Positions 29,224 to 41,605 of a stretch of 64,000 nt of DNA are shown in pieces (positions within the stretch are counted from its first letter, which is position 1; every line of letters starts with the position of its first letter). Made by a program: the position numbers and the translations under genes. This stretch comes from Siphonodentalium dalli (Eukaryota > Mollusca > Scaphopoda > Gadilida > Siphonodentaliidae). The notes below the pieces were generated by a model. It saw only the letters and a program-made list of their open reading frames with translations. It was not told the DNA's origin and ran no database searches. The stretch covers positions 163,673,043 to 163,737,042 of the forward strand of contig CP136069.1 in NCBI GenBank assembly GCA_032622095.1, written 5' to 3'.

Positions 29224-30152
29224 ATTCAAGATATGCCTGACCTGATCATAAGGTTGAACATTTTTATTTGGTAGGACAGTTTAATATGAAGTCTTATTAA
29301 TCTATTTGTTACGGTTTTATTCCTTTGTGAAATATATTATGATTATCTATAAATGAACTACTAAAATTAAGAATAAATGTAGGTTGCATATTTGTGGGTG
29401 GTATTTTCATCAATATTGTTCAACTAACATTCTGTTTCTGAGTGAATTTACATATATTTTATGAACAAATATTTATGTGTTCAGAGCTTTGAATCTATTA
29501 TTTTGAATGAATAAAGTTTTCAATATAATTGCCTTTTTATTTATGATACACAGTCTCAAATTAGTATTATGTATGCGAATGATTCAAGACCGAGATCCTA
29601 TGTCATAATTCAGGGTTTCCGCTGGGGTTAAAATGTAGGGTCCTTTGATCATAGGATAGGACCATGGTGTTGGTCCATCCTATGCAGATTTTGATTTCCA
29701 TGTCCAAGAAAAATACCACACTATTTCAGTGCACCATGTAAGCACCTCAACATACAGAAGATACAACTTTTATAACAGTAGCAATATTAAAAGCCGACAT
29801 CAATGGAACTACTGCCATTGGCAAAAGACACATTGTCACACTCAGTGTCAAGTGTACTCTAGCAGTAACCAGTGTTACGTCATGAGCAGAGCTCATGTCA
29901 CGTGCTATATCCACGTTCTGCATGCTTTCTTTGTATTTTGTTCACAGTACCAATCAAAACAATTTGGTGTAAAATCAAAATCCATTCCTCAGATGGAGCT
30001 GACCTCATGCTTGATTTGTAAAATGGATAATTTTGTATTAATTGGCATGTACGAGGGGGTGGGTGGGTGATCAAGAGAACTCAAAAGATTTTTTTTCCAC
30101 AGCTCATAAAATAAAATTTCTCCATATTTTTCAATTATTTTGGCCTTAAAAC
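29224..30152. other. Intergenic sequence, no gene recognised
   Basis: Includes CAGGGTTTCCGCTGG near 29612, resembling a family E terminus, but no partner end or duplication was found. A 113-codon frame at 29729-30070 is Cys/His/Tyr-rich without a known domain. Confidence 0.4.
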
Positions 30153-30507
30153 TTAAAGGGGGGACTGTACACTAAATCTGGTAATTTATGGGACCATCTA
30201 CTTTTATAGTCGACAGAATATATGCAACAAATGAATGAATTTGAGCAATGGAATAGTGCAAAATACACTGATATGCTCTATGAATGATGCAAACAACATG
30301 GTAATTATAATGAAATTATTTGATGACTGGAGTCATAAAATCATTGTCATTATAATTACCATGTTTTTTTGCATTGTTGATAGAGCACATCAGTGTATTT
30401 TGTACTAATCCATGGCTCAAATTCATTCATTTGTTGCATATATTCTGTTGAGTATAAAAATAGATGGTCCCATAAATTACCAGATTTAGTGTATAGTCCC
30501 CCTTTAA
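30153..30507. mobile_element. TTAA-flanked foldback element
   Basis: Left end TTAAAGGGGGGACTGTACAC and right end GTATAGTCCCCCTTTAA, TTAA at both borders. The two halves are near-complements: ACACTAAATCTGGTAATTTA on the left, TAAATTACCAGATTTAGTGT on the right, meeting near 30325. 355 bp in all. TTAA with AGGGGG ends is Kolobok-like. Confidence 0.87.
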
Positions 30508-30510
30508 TAA

Positions 30511-30640
30511 TAGTCTGGTCGATAAACTAAAATTTTAGGGTCAACCTAGAATAAATTTGGACTAAGTTGGTTTCTATTCCATTTTGAAGAGGAATATATT
30601 CTCTATAACATATCCAATATCCGCTTTGAGCATTTTTTGT
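30511..30640 (+). repeat. Dispersed repeat, partner of 39093-39202
   Basis: AGTCTGGTCGATAAA, GACTAAGTTGGTTT, CCATTTTGAAGAGGAATATA and ATATCCGCTTTGAGC recur in inverted orientation at 39093-39202. Boundaries are uncertain; the matching may extend toward 30800. Confidence 0.7.
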
Positions 30641-31084
30641 TATCCAAGATGGCGTCCATGATGGAAGTTTGTATCGAAAAATTCTTAATTTCGGTGGTAG
30701 GTGCACCAACTAATACCAAATTAGTAATAAAATAAAATACACACAAACAATGCTTTAGTCGTAAACCATATCGGTAGAATGTCTGTCCCAATATGGCCGC
30801 CAAAATGGACAAAATGGAATAAATTTACAATTTGTGGAAAATTGAATAGCTAGTCAAACAAGAACGAACAAGCCCTCGAATTATATGAGGAAGAATGATT
30901 TCAGGGTATAAGTGGAGCTTTTAATAATAGATGTAAGAATTCTCTCTAATGTATCTCGTGTGAGAGCAAAAGAAAGCCTGGTCTCATACGATAAATATGG
31001 ACTTTTTGGGCGGCAAGAAACAGAAGAATAACGCAGTTTTAGGCCAAAAAAAAAAGGTTTTGGTTCTCAGGCCCCGCCGCATTG

Positions 31085-31289
31085 AATAACAAGACAGTCA
31101 AAGACAGTGGGGTCGCTCACCAGACTGCAAAGACTGATAAGACTGGGACTCTGGAGACCACAACAGTCAGAACTTTTCATAATCACTTTAAAAGAATTAG
31201 ATCTAAACAGGATATGTGGCTAGAGAGGCTTCATGTATGTAGATCGGTGAATATCTACCCTGAAATTACCAACTGTACACTACTGATCA

Positions 31290-31320
<31 letters not shown>

Positions 31321-32310
31321 TCCAGCTCAACAAGTACCGTTCTGACCGGGCTCCAGACTCCCAAGTCTTAGGTTGGAATTTCACAACCGACATATCAAAC
31401 TTTCTCAATTGTTGGAAGTTTCCAATCTCACAAGCACCTTTTTAATAAAAACCATGTTTAGACATGTTTGAAGCCCGATTATCCATGGACCCAAAACACC
31501 ATACATGTATCTCAGATTAATCAGTCAGGTAGTTCCAAGGGAGATGTTTTAATGAATTTCATATTTTAATGATTTTATTAGACACAAAAGTGTTAAGTCC
31601 CCATAGCCCTGTCATTTCCAGGTTGACCTCATGTTAACAAAGCTGAATCTCAGTCACTAAAGGATCCTCCATACCATATGTAAGCTAAATAGTCCAACCT
31701 CTCTTGAGAAGACATTTTAAGTATTACTATAGAGACACACATTTATGTCCCTGGTCCCACCCTATTTAACCTGGTGACCCCATCTGAATAAATTTGAATC
31801 CCAGACACCAAAAAACCCTTCATACTAAATATCAGTAAAATAGACCTGATGGTCCTTGTGAAGGAAGCATATTAAGAGAAAAACTGTCCTTCGCTTGGCC
31901 CCTATTTGACCAGGTGACCCCATTTAAGACAATGGTGTATATCTGTGAGTTGTGTCCCTGGCTCCGCCCCTATTTGACTCAGTGACCCCATTTGAACCCC
32001 AGTCACCCAAGGACCCTTCATACCAAATACAAGCTAAATCGGCCCAATGGTTCTTGAGAAGAAATCATTCTAAGAATTACTATGGATGAATAGAGTTATG
32101 GCCCTGCTTTCGCAACTATTTGAGCTAGTGACCTCATTTGAACAAATCTGAATGTTAGTCACCTAGGGAACATCCACACCAAATATGAAACCATTTGGTT
32201 CTATGGATTGGAAGAAGATGTTTAAAGAATTGTGGACGGACGGATGGACGGACGGACGAGGAGTGATGACTATAGCTCCACCGGAGACTTCGTCTCAGGT
32301 GAGCTAAAAA
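31085..32310 (-). repeat. AGCTCACC-ended interspersed repeat, longer copy
   Basis: The left part (AAGACAGTCAAAGACAGTGG, GGGACTCTGGAGACC) matches 63030-63370. The right part has degenerate units of about 120 bp with GACCCCATTTGAA, CACCCAAGGACCCTTCATAC and TATGGCCCTG. It ends GGACGGACGGACGAGGAGTG and GTCTCAGGTGAGCTAAAA, the inverse of 17991-18060. It contains a C tract at 31290-31317. Confidence 0.8.
31290..31317. repeat. Poly-C tract
   Basis: About 27 consecutive C. Any frame through it encodes polyproline and should be ignored. Confidence 0.95.
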
Positions 32311-33189
32311 GGGCCGCATTATCCCTTTTTATTGCAATGCCTGATGTTATGACAAAAAAACTTATGAGAAAATAAATTTGAAACATGTCCATAGCATATA
32401 TGTGTTGAATATTAGTGTGCATTGAGCTCTAACATGTAATGTGTTAAAATGTGACTTGCAGGCTTACAACATAAAGTAGATGACTACAATTAAGAAAATG
32501 ATTATCTGATCCTCATGCTCTTCTTACAATTAGTCATTGTGAACAACTTACACTAATTGTAACGTTAAACAATTGAAAGGCACAGGACTAAATGCAGGAT
32601 CACATATTAGAATGGGGAGGTATCAGTTTTTAGTCAACAATAACAGTAGTTAATGTCAGGGACATTATATATTGTTAGGTAATCCCAGTCATACACTGGT
32701 AGTACAATGTCATTTTTATATAAGACTAAATGAGTTTATATGCATAACAGTTCCCTCTACATTTCTGGTTATTACTAGACAGAGGAAGGTATCTTTGTCC
32801 ATGCTTACTATGCGCAGAAAAAAATAAAAAATAAAAATAAAACCCTCCCTCATTGATTTGAAAAAAAAATTGCCCGAGAATCAAAACACTTTTTTTTTTT
32901 GGCCTTATCTGTACTGCTTATCTTGAATCATGTAATATATGTGTAATTAAACAGTTAAATGTGATCTAATAGGGATGTATTGACTATGTGACCTTTTCTA
33001 GAAGCAGACATGTATGTAATGAAAACAGTCTCACGAATGTGACCGATAATCATTTATTTTTAAATCGACAACACCAAATATGTCAAAATTTACCACTATA
33101 TGACAGTATGAGAGCTATTCATGTGGTGTAGATCCTATTGTCCGTGTCTTAAAATAGTAGTCATAGAAAGTTGCCTCTGGTCAGGTGAT
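32311..33189. other. Intergenic sequence, no gene or repeat recognised
   Basis: AT-rich unique-looking sequence; an A-rich simple stretch lies at 32818-32845. Confidence 0.4.
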
Positions 33190-34620
33190 TAACGCTTTGA
33201 ACCCTGACGCCCCACAGTGATCGACACCCTGACCCGGGGCTCCCAGTGGTATTTCCGCTTAAATTAGACAGTGTCTAGTCGCATGGTGTTGATTATGTTC
33301 AAACTGTGACACAGGTCTGAAACTTTACAGGTTAGTCCCCCATGGATCAGCGATCATTATAAGATCGCGAGACTTTGCCTCGCGGCAATTCCTTGGTAAC
33401 GGTTGCTAGGCAACTACCCGGAATTGACTGGAAAATGTAAATATAGCTTATAGCATCGTTATTCAACCCCAGTGATTGCGTTTTTTGATACAGATAATAC
33501 CCTGACGTGAAATTTGTGATATACCCGACCAGAATAGTGAACTAAATATCCCATTTATGGGTAGCAACGGTTGCTAAGCAAATACCACTAATGATCGAAT
33601 GACATTGCACTAACTATTCAGTGGTATGTTTTGCCTTAATTTAGACAGTGTCTATAGTCGCGTGGTGTTGGTTATGTTCAAAGGGGACACATAACTGAAA
33701 CTGTACAGGCATGCATGCATGGACCACTGATCATTGTAAGACCGGGATACTTTGCCACCCGATCTCTCCTTAGAAACGGTTACTAGGCAACTACCCGAAA
33801 TTTGCAGGATAAACGAATTCTAGCTTTTAACGTTGTAATTATACATCAGTGAATTGCGTTTTGATGCAACCAATATCCTAATGTGAAATTTAAGATATAC
33901 CTGACCATGTGCTAGTAAGTCAACTTGATATGCGATAGACTTTTTGCCGCATGTGGCATAACAAAGACTACAGAGACCATGCAGAAACAACGTAATTTCC
34001 CGTAACAGATCGTGGCCCCATTGTTCCAAGTAAGCTGTCTAGATTGTGTCTACTGAACATGTGAAACATGCAACTATATGTCATATATAGCGCCACAATT
34101 CACTTAAACGCATTTTTCAAAATGAATTATAGCCTGCGCGCATGTGCATATTTTCCTACCCGTTTCTAGCGGGCAGCCAATCCATATACACACCTTTGCC
34201 AGCGCTGACTTCAATAGGCCCATTTAAATATATATATTAGTTGGTATGTCGTGTATAAGTACGTTATAAACCATTTATTTTTCATTGTTCTGGTCTGCGC
34301 ATGCGCGAATAAATCAACTTGATAGGCAATAGACCCTTCCCCATATGTAGCAGAACACTGACTAATATACGCGAGGGTAATTTAAACTGAAATTGTGTGT
34401 CTAAATTATGTCTGTTCTGTACACACACGGGGAACACGAAATTATATGCCCTAAATATAGCGGCACAGTTCGCTTAAAATATCGTATGTTTTTGTAGATT
34501 ATATGCTATGCGCATATATTTCTACCCGATACTAGCGGCCAACCATTCCATACGAACCATTGGCGCCGCTGACATATGTGGGGGCAATTTAAATATGAAA
34601 GTGTCAATGACACTGTAGCT
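33190..34620. repeat. Diverged tandem duplications, periods about 370 and 394 bp
   Basis: 33248-33480 and 33618-33850 share TTAGACAGTGTCTA, GGTGTTG.TTATGTTCAAA, CGGTTRCTAGGCAACTACCC and GTGA.TTGCGTTTT. 33915-34230 and 34308-34600 share AATCAACTTGATA, GCGC.AT.T.TTTTCTACCCG, CAATCCATA and GCGCTGACTT-like words. The sequence is GC-richer than its surroundings. No coding frame. Confidence 0.7.
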
Positions 34621-34724
34621 CAACTTAGGTAGGGGAATAATTTAATGGTCGACAGTAAATGGAGGAATAGGAAAAGTGCTAATTGAAATGTCTAAGTAAG
34701 ACTAGATGTACATGTCAATATCAA

Positions 34725-36950
34725 CATTCATAACAGGTTTCATAATGATCGGATCAGGGATGTGGTGATTATGGTGTGCCAAAGGATTTATTGATGCAAA
34801 GAGTAAATTCTAAAATGGCCACCGGCAGCCATGTTTTTTTCCGAATTACCCCAAAATGACTTGTTCCCATCTACAGCCTTTACAAATCTCATAATGATCT
34901 GATAAAAGGTATGACCTGTAGCCTGTGCCAATGGATTTAGTCATGCAAAGAGTAAAATCCAAGATGGCTGCTGGCGGCCATGTTTTTCGGCTGAACGACC
35001 CCAAAATGAATCGTTTCCCATCTACATGTCATTGTTAACATACATGACAAATTTCATGAAGTTCCGACCAAGCTACGACCTGTAGCCCGCACCAAAGGAT
35101 TTATTCATGCAAAGAGTAAAATCCAAGATGGCTGCCAGCAGACATGTTTTTTAGCCAAACGACCCCAAAGTCACTCGTTCCCATCTACATGTCAATATTA
35201 ACATCCATGACAAATTTCATAATGATCAGACGAACAGTACGACCTGTAGCCCGCGCCAATGGATTGAATTTTGAAATCCAAAATGGCCACCAGCGGCCAT
35301 GTTTTTTGGCCGAATGACCCCAAAATGACTCGTTCCCATCTACATGCCAATGTCAACATTCATGACAAATTTCATAAAGATCAGACCAAAGGTACGACCT
35401 GTAGCCCGCGCCAAAGGATTTAGTCATGCAAAGAGTAAAATCCAAGATGGCTGCTGGCGGCCATGTTTTTTGGCCGAACAACCCCAAAATCACTCGTTCC
35501 CATCTACATGTCATTGTTAACATCCATGACAAATTTCATGAAGTTCCGATCAAAACTACGACCTGTAGCCTGCGCCAAATGATTTAGTCATGCAAAGAGT
35601 AAAATCCAAGATGGCTGCTGACGGCCATGTTTTTTGGCCGAACGACCCCAAAATGACTCGTTCCCATCTACATGTCAATATTAACATCCATGACAAATTT
35701 CATGATGATCAAACGAACAGTACGACCTGTAGCCCGCGCCAATGGATTGAATTTTGAAATCCAAGATGGCCACCAGTGGCCATGTTTTTTGGCCGAATGA
35801 CCCCAAAATGACTCGTTCCCATCTACATGTCAATGTCAACATTCATGCAAAATTTATAAAGATCAGACTATAGGTACGACCTGTAGCCCGCGCCAAAGGA
35901 TTTAGTCATGCAAAGAGTAAAATCCATGATGGCTGCTGGCGGCCATGTTTTTTGGCCGAACAACCCCAAAATCACTCGTTCCCATCTACATGTCATTGTT
36001 AACATCCATGACAAATTTCATGAAGTTCTGATCAAAACTACGACCTGTAGCCTGCGCCAAAGGATTTAGTCATGCAAAGAGTAAAATCCAAGATGGCTGC
36101 CAGCGGCCATGTTTTTTGGCCGAACAACCCCAAAGTCACTCGTTCCCATCTACATGTCAATATTAACATCCATGACAAATTTCATAATGATCAGACGAAC
36201 AGTACGACCTGTAGCCCGCGCCAATGGATTGAATTTTGAAATCCAAAATGGCCACCAGCGGCCATGTTTTTTGGCCGAATGACCCCAAAATGACTCGTTC
36301 CCATCTACATGCCAATGTCAACATTCATGACAAATTTCATAAAGATCAGACCAAAGGTACGACCTGTAGCCCGCGCCAAAGGATTTAGTCATGCAAAGAG
36401 TAAAATCCAAGATGGCTGCTGGCGGCCATGTTTTTTGGCCGAACAACCCCAAAATCACTCGTTCCCATCTACATGTCATTGTTAACATCCATGACAAATT
36501 TCATGAAGTTCCGATCAAAACTACGACCTGTAGCCTGCGCCAAATGATTTAGTCATGCAAAGAGTAAAATCCAAGATGGCTGCTGACGGCCATGTTTTTT
36601 GGCCGAACGACCCCAAAATGACTCGTTCCCATCTACATGTCAATATTAACATCCATGACAAATTTCATGATGATCAAACGAACAGTACGACCTGTAGCCC
36701 GCGCCAATGGATTGAATTTTGAAATCCAAGATGGCCACCAGTGGCCATGTTTTTTGGCCGAATGACCCCAAAATGACTCGTTCCCATCTACATGTCAATG
36801 TCAACATTCATGCAAAATTTCATAAAGATCAGACCAAAGGTACGACCTGTAGCCCGCGCCAAAGGAAATTGTTGACGGACACACGGACACACGGACGACG
36901 GACGCCAAGCCATGGCAATAGCTCAAACTTACAAAAGTAAGTTGAGCTAA
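34725..36950. repeat. 160-bp tandem array with trimer and 965-bp higher-order structure
   Basis: About 13 units carrying AAGATGGC..CGGCCATGTTTTT, GACCCCAAAATGACTCGTTC, CCCATCTACATGTCAAT and TACGACCTGTAGCC. From 35230, three unit types alternate (one has TTGAATTTTGAAATCCAA instead of TTTAGTCATGCAAAGAG), giving a roughly 480-bp trimer. 35281 and 36246 mark a 965-bp shift at which the units are nearly identical. The tail 36864-36948 (GGACACACGGACGACGGACG, CTCAAACTTACAAAAGTAAG) matches 3432-3530. Confidence 0.92.
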
Positions 36951-37691
36951 TAAATCAGTGGGTCTGACGCTCATTATACTATATATAAATTTGCTACCAA
37001 ATCATGTCGTCGCTGCACCGAAATATATCGGTGTTACGGGATATAGTCATGGTTCGTTTGCACCTAAATATCGGTGTTACGGGTTCAACGGGTTAAACAC
37101 GAATACTTCGCTTTTATCACACAAATACATGGTGGTATACCATGAACGCAATTTATCAAAATACAAAGGAGTGCAATAGACTATCTTCAATAAATTCTCA
37201 ACAACCAAATTTGCATACATACTCTGTGGCAGAGACTGTCTTCATACCTGGAAATTATATGTGCCTAAATGCACTAAGGCCACATATACACGAAACATAC
37301 TACCTTTTCTGCAACCGCATCGCCGCGTTTACCCATTCTCCCTAATTACACATATCTGCTGCATACCAAACCATAAATAACAACATTGAGTGAATGGTAA
37401 ACGCAGAACTAATAACTTTAAATGCCGATGACCTGATATTTAGCGCAAGTATGTGGGTGGCAATGGTAATATAATTTCAAACAACAAGATACTGAAAACT
37501 AATAGTGTGCATTGCGTGGTACATATTCCCGTTGTAAAGTGCCGATTGAAGTAATTTGAACAAAATTGTCTACTAAGAAACCGGTTTGGAAGCAGCATGA
37601 AAATTAGTACCAAATAAAATGTATGATGTACAGTCTTCGATCTAGTGAGATATGGTACTATTCTGTTGAAGAGACGAGTGTTTCTTTACAT
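36951..37691. other. Intergenic sequence, no gene recognised
   Basis: Short repeated words (ATCGGTGTTACGGG at 37029 and 37069) but no element ends or exon. Confidence 0.4.
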
Positions 37692-38179
37692 TTAAAGGTA
37701 CTCAACCCGTAAAGAGGGTCCCCATCTCAACAGATTCCAACAACAACAATCCGATCAGAGGGTCCTATATTACTATTTCTTTGGCTTTGGGGGTAAAAAA
37801 TATTTGATTCGAGTCGAGGAACCCATCAAACAAAGCTCAGAGTCATTAGATATTGATTTTTGAAAATTCTTATGTTCTCGAGATGAGTACTTATAACTGC
37901 CGTCAATTTGGTAACATGCTCGAGATTTTACGCCAAAATTCTATTCAAACAGACAAGGATGGATAACTCTATAATCAAGTGGGTAATAATAACGAATTTT
38001 TTACTATCTTCTGGGCCAGAAAGAATTCCCGATAATGAAAAATAATAGATTTCTAAAATCGATATCTAACAAATCTGAGCTTTGATGGGTGACTTCCTCG
38101 ACTCGAATCAAATATTTTTGACCCCCGAAGCCATTGAAATAGTAATTGAGAGGAGTTTTATCGGGTTGAGTACCTTTAA
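37692..38179. mobile_element. Family D foldback element between TTAA sites
   Basis: Nearly identical to 7084-7571 over the whole length: TTAAAGGTACTCAACCCG and its inverse at the ends, same internal palindrome. Length agreement (488 bp both) and low divergence point to recent movement. Confidence 0.87.
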
Positions 38180-38321
38180 TAATTAATCATAATTCCAAAT
38201 GAAACTAACACGCACTGTGTGACGAAATATTACTCCCTGTGTGTTGCATGCCCGAAATAACTGTTTTTGGCCAGACTGTTGGATGCATTCTAAGCAGAAA
38301 ACCCAAACGTAAATCATTGGG

Positions 38322-38719
38322 TTAACCCTTTACCCAACAAACCGGCCAAAACCGGCCAAATAAAGCTTCAACAGCCTAAAATATCTTGGGTCTGTCTCAA
38401 TAAAACCATACAAATATGGATATCATTGGAACCGGCTCATTGACCACATTGTGATGGTTATAGTTATGCCCTGTGCCAATGCATTCTCTTATATATGCGA
38501 GTCGACCATAGGTCGCCTCGCATATATAAGAGAATGCATTGGCCTAAAAAAAATATTTTTTTAACACTTTACCATTTTTTCTTACATTCTTTAACAATTT
38601 TATAATTTTTAATGTGTCAAGCCAATGCATTCTCTTATATATGCAAGGCGACCTATGGTCGACTCGCATATATAAGAGAATGCATTGGCACAGGGCCGTT
38701 CTGTTGGGTAAAGGGTTAA
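38322..38719. mobile_element. Family B TTAA MITE, full length
   Basis: TTAACCCTTTACCCAACA and TGTTGGGTAAAGGGTTAA at the ends, TTAA at both borders, 398 bp. It holds GGCCAAAACCGGCCAAATAA, then two palindromes reading GCCAATGCATTCTCTTATAT..GCATATATAAGAGAATGCAT. Non-coding, piggyBac-like (TTAA plus CCC). Confidence 0.92.
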
Positions 38720-39092
38720 CGTGCGTTGCAGTGATCGATAAATCATTCAGATAGATCTGTTTTAATTATATGTGTACCTTTAAAGATATATAACAACATA
38801 CTTGTAAATTACCAATGTGTATTTTCGCTTATAGGTGGTTATCCAATATGTTGCTTCTTCGTAGCATGGATTGGAGTTACGGCCATTTTGACAGCCATTT
38901 CATCGCCGCGATTGCATTATTTTCTGTCCTTGTCATTCTATTCGCCCCCTATACTCTAATTTCACACAAACTGGTATATATCGGATGGAGGATTAATGTG
39001 TTCTGGAGTCGCCGATGAGGGATATTGTAGAAAAAGATACTTCACAAGGTCGAAAAATGAGAATTTAAAAAAATCTCTGTAAAAAAAGTTTG

Positions 39093-39202
39093 CTCAAAGC
39101 GGATTTTGGATATGTTGTAGAGGATATATTCCTCTTCAAAATGGAATAAAAACCAACTTAGTCCAAATTTATTCTTTGTCAAAACTTTTATCGACCAGAC
39201 TA
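39093..39202 (-). repeat. Inverted partner of 30511-30640
   Basis: GCTCAAAGCGGATTTTGGAT, TATATTCCTCTTCAAAATGG and TTTATCGACCAGACT are complements of words in 30511-30640. A further weak match may extend left to 38850. Confidence 0.7.
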
Positions 39203-39882
39203 AAATGTAATTTTAACCTCAAAACTGCATTTAGACAGTCATTATATATTGTCTCGTGTTGTAAAATTAGTAAATACCCGGTAAGTCAGTCTATGTCACT
39301 CTCAGCATAAAATGCATGGACACATTGCATAAGCAATTACTGCCATGTCAAACGCACCAATATTAAAAAATTATGATGTGTCTGAAATTTATTTCTGACA
39401 CCATCCTGAGCATTTCATAGAATCCCATAGTCCTGGTCACTCATACAGAGCATGGTGGTATATTTGTAGTATTTCATTAGTATAGTGAAGTCTCCCACAA
39501 ACACATTGGGGTCTGTAGAAAACATGAGTGTGCTCCTGATGGAAAAGATTCAATAAAATTTGAATCAGGACAGCTGCTTTTGAATCAAATCAGATGAAAA
39601 CTTCCAAATCAAGTCAATTCATTGGGCCCTAATTCCACCAGTAAAATAAATGTCATATTGGTAGTTTAGATAGTTTAATGAGAATCAACAAAAAAAATCT
39701 ACATTTTTTTTTTTTAAATGAACATAAAATGTGAATGATAAAAATTGTTCAATAAGTGATATATTTGGAAAGAGACAGAAAGTGTTCTATCAGATGATAA
39801 CTGCATGATACAAGTGATAAAATGTCAACAATGATAATTGGTAAAACTATCTTAATATCATAAAATTGTATTGCAAGGTTGA
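39203..39882. other. Intergenic sequence, nothing recognised
   Basis: AT-rich, no element ends or exons identified. Confidence 0.4.
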
Positions 39883-40272
39883 TTAACCCTTTACCCAACA
39901 AACCGGCCAAATAAAGCTTCAACAGCCTAAAATATCTTCGGTATGTCTCAATAGAACCATACAAATATGGGTATCATTGGAACCGGCTCCTTGACCACAT
40001 TGTGATAGTTACAGTTATGCCCTGTGCCAATGCATTCTCTTATATATGCGAGTCGACCATAGGTCGCCTCGCATATATAAGAGAATGTATTGGCCTAAAA
40101 AAAAACTTTTTTTAACACTTTTTACCATTTTTTCTTACATTCTTTAACAATTTTATAATTTTTAATGTGTTAAGCCAATGCATTCTCTTATATATGCGAG
40201 GCGACCTATGGTCGACTCGCATATATAAGAGAATGCATTGGCACAGGGCCCTTCTGTTGGGTAAAGGGTTAA
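39883..40272. mobile_element. Family B TTAA MITE, full length
   Basis: Same ends and two palindromes as 38322-38719, TTAA at both borders. One GGCCAAAACC unit of the left part is missing, so it is 390 bp. Confidence 0.92.
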
Positions 40273-40400
40273 CAGCAAAAGGCAGATGTGGAATCACATG
40301 CTTTTGAAATTGGTGAGTACCACGAATTAAAAATACGCGAACGCACAAAAACATAATGTATGAGGAACTGACACAAAACAATATCCTAGTTCATTTTTAA

Positions 40401-40589
40401 AACAAGTTCATACCTTATTTGTTCCGAAATATGCAGTAGTTTTCTGTAACATTCTGACCAAAGTTGCCAGTCAGAGGTTCGTAAATACACCAGTCTATAC
40501 ATCTTGGAGAAATCTTCGACTGACAACTTTGGTCAGAATGTTATAGCAAACAACTGTGAATTTTGACACAAATGAGGTATCAGCTTGTT
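40401..40589. repeat. Foldback hairpin with about 80-bp arms
   Basis: Left arm 40401-40481 and right arm 40508-40589 pair through AACATTCTGACCAAAGTTG and CAACTTTGGTCAGAATGTT. The loop is about 26 bases. Probably a MITE without a clear duplication. Confidence 0.83.
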
Positions 40590-40779
40590 TGAAAAATAGT
40601 GTGGCATATGCTTGTAGTTACCAAAATACTATGTAATATATAATTATCCTAGTTTATTACCCTTTTCCTCGTTTCTGGTCATGTTTTCGATCGTCTCGGC
40701 CATTTTTAATGCCTGATACTCATCAATTCGAAACCACATGATTCCCCACAGTGAGATGTCAAACTTAATATCCTGGATT

Positions 40780-41305
40780 TAACTAGAGGTGAGCTGTCCA
40801 GAAAAACTGCAAATAAAATTGCCCAATCGACCTCTGTGCCAAGTTTAAAAAAATTTGACCAGAAAATGTAGGAATACAAGCTCGGCCAAAGTTCTGCATG
40901 AAGTCGAAAGAGGGGGATAACTCTACACAAAGAAAAAGTCTGATGGGCCTCATATAATTACAGCTGCATAGGTCGCATGTTACTAAATATCTGTGACAAT
41001 TTTTAAACAAATTTACTGAAAAATGTAGGAATAAAAGCTCGGACAAAGTTATGTATCTTGGGAACATTTTCTAAGTCGAAAAAGGGGGATAACTCCAAAA
41101 ACAAAATGTCGGGCAGACCTCATAATTGCAGGTGCACAAGTTCCTATCATATTAAATATCTGTTCCAAGTTTTAAAAAATTTTACCAAAAATGTAGGAAA
41201 AAAAGCTTGGATAAAATTGTATCCGCAGACGGACGGCACGACGCCCCGACGGACGGACAAGCTGATACCATATACGCCCACAACTTTCTGCTGGGGGTAT
41301 AATAA
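40780..41305. repeat. Degenerate tandem repeat, about 165-bp units
   Basis: About three units share AAAAATGTAGGAATAAAAGCTC, shortened forms of CGAAAGAGGGGGATAACTC, and ATTTACAGCTGCA-like words. It ends with GACGGACGGCACGACGCCCC and CTGGGGGTATAAT. Confidence 0.75.
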
Positions 41306-41605
41306 ACAGTATCCAGGCCAAATTCTTTTCGCGCACAAGTGTACCTTTCTAAATGACTTTAACATGGACACACAATCCCTCTTATATAACAATATTTAGA
41401 CCAACTGAATGTTAGTTGACCTCTTTATCATGTGCCATAATGATTAATCATTCAATGGATCTAAATATATATTTCGTCACAAAAACAAACATGGTACTGA
41501 TTCAGTATGGCACTGTTTTTTTTGTGAAATAATAATGAGGGTTTTGCCTCTTTTATCAAATTCACAAAAAGGCGACATTCATATTCTCCTATTATAATTG
41601 AATAT

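Noticed and set aside
29610-29640. CAGGGTTTCCGCTGG as a family E end
   Set aside because: No partner end or 8-bp duplication found.
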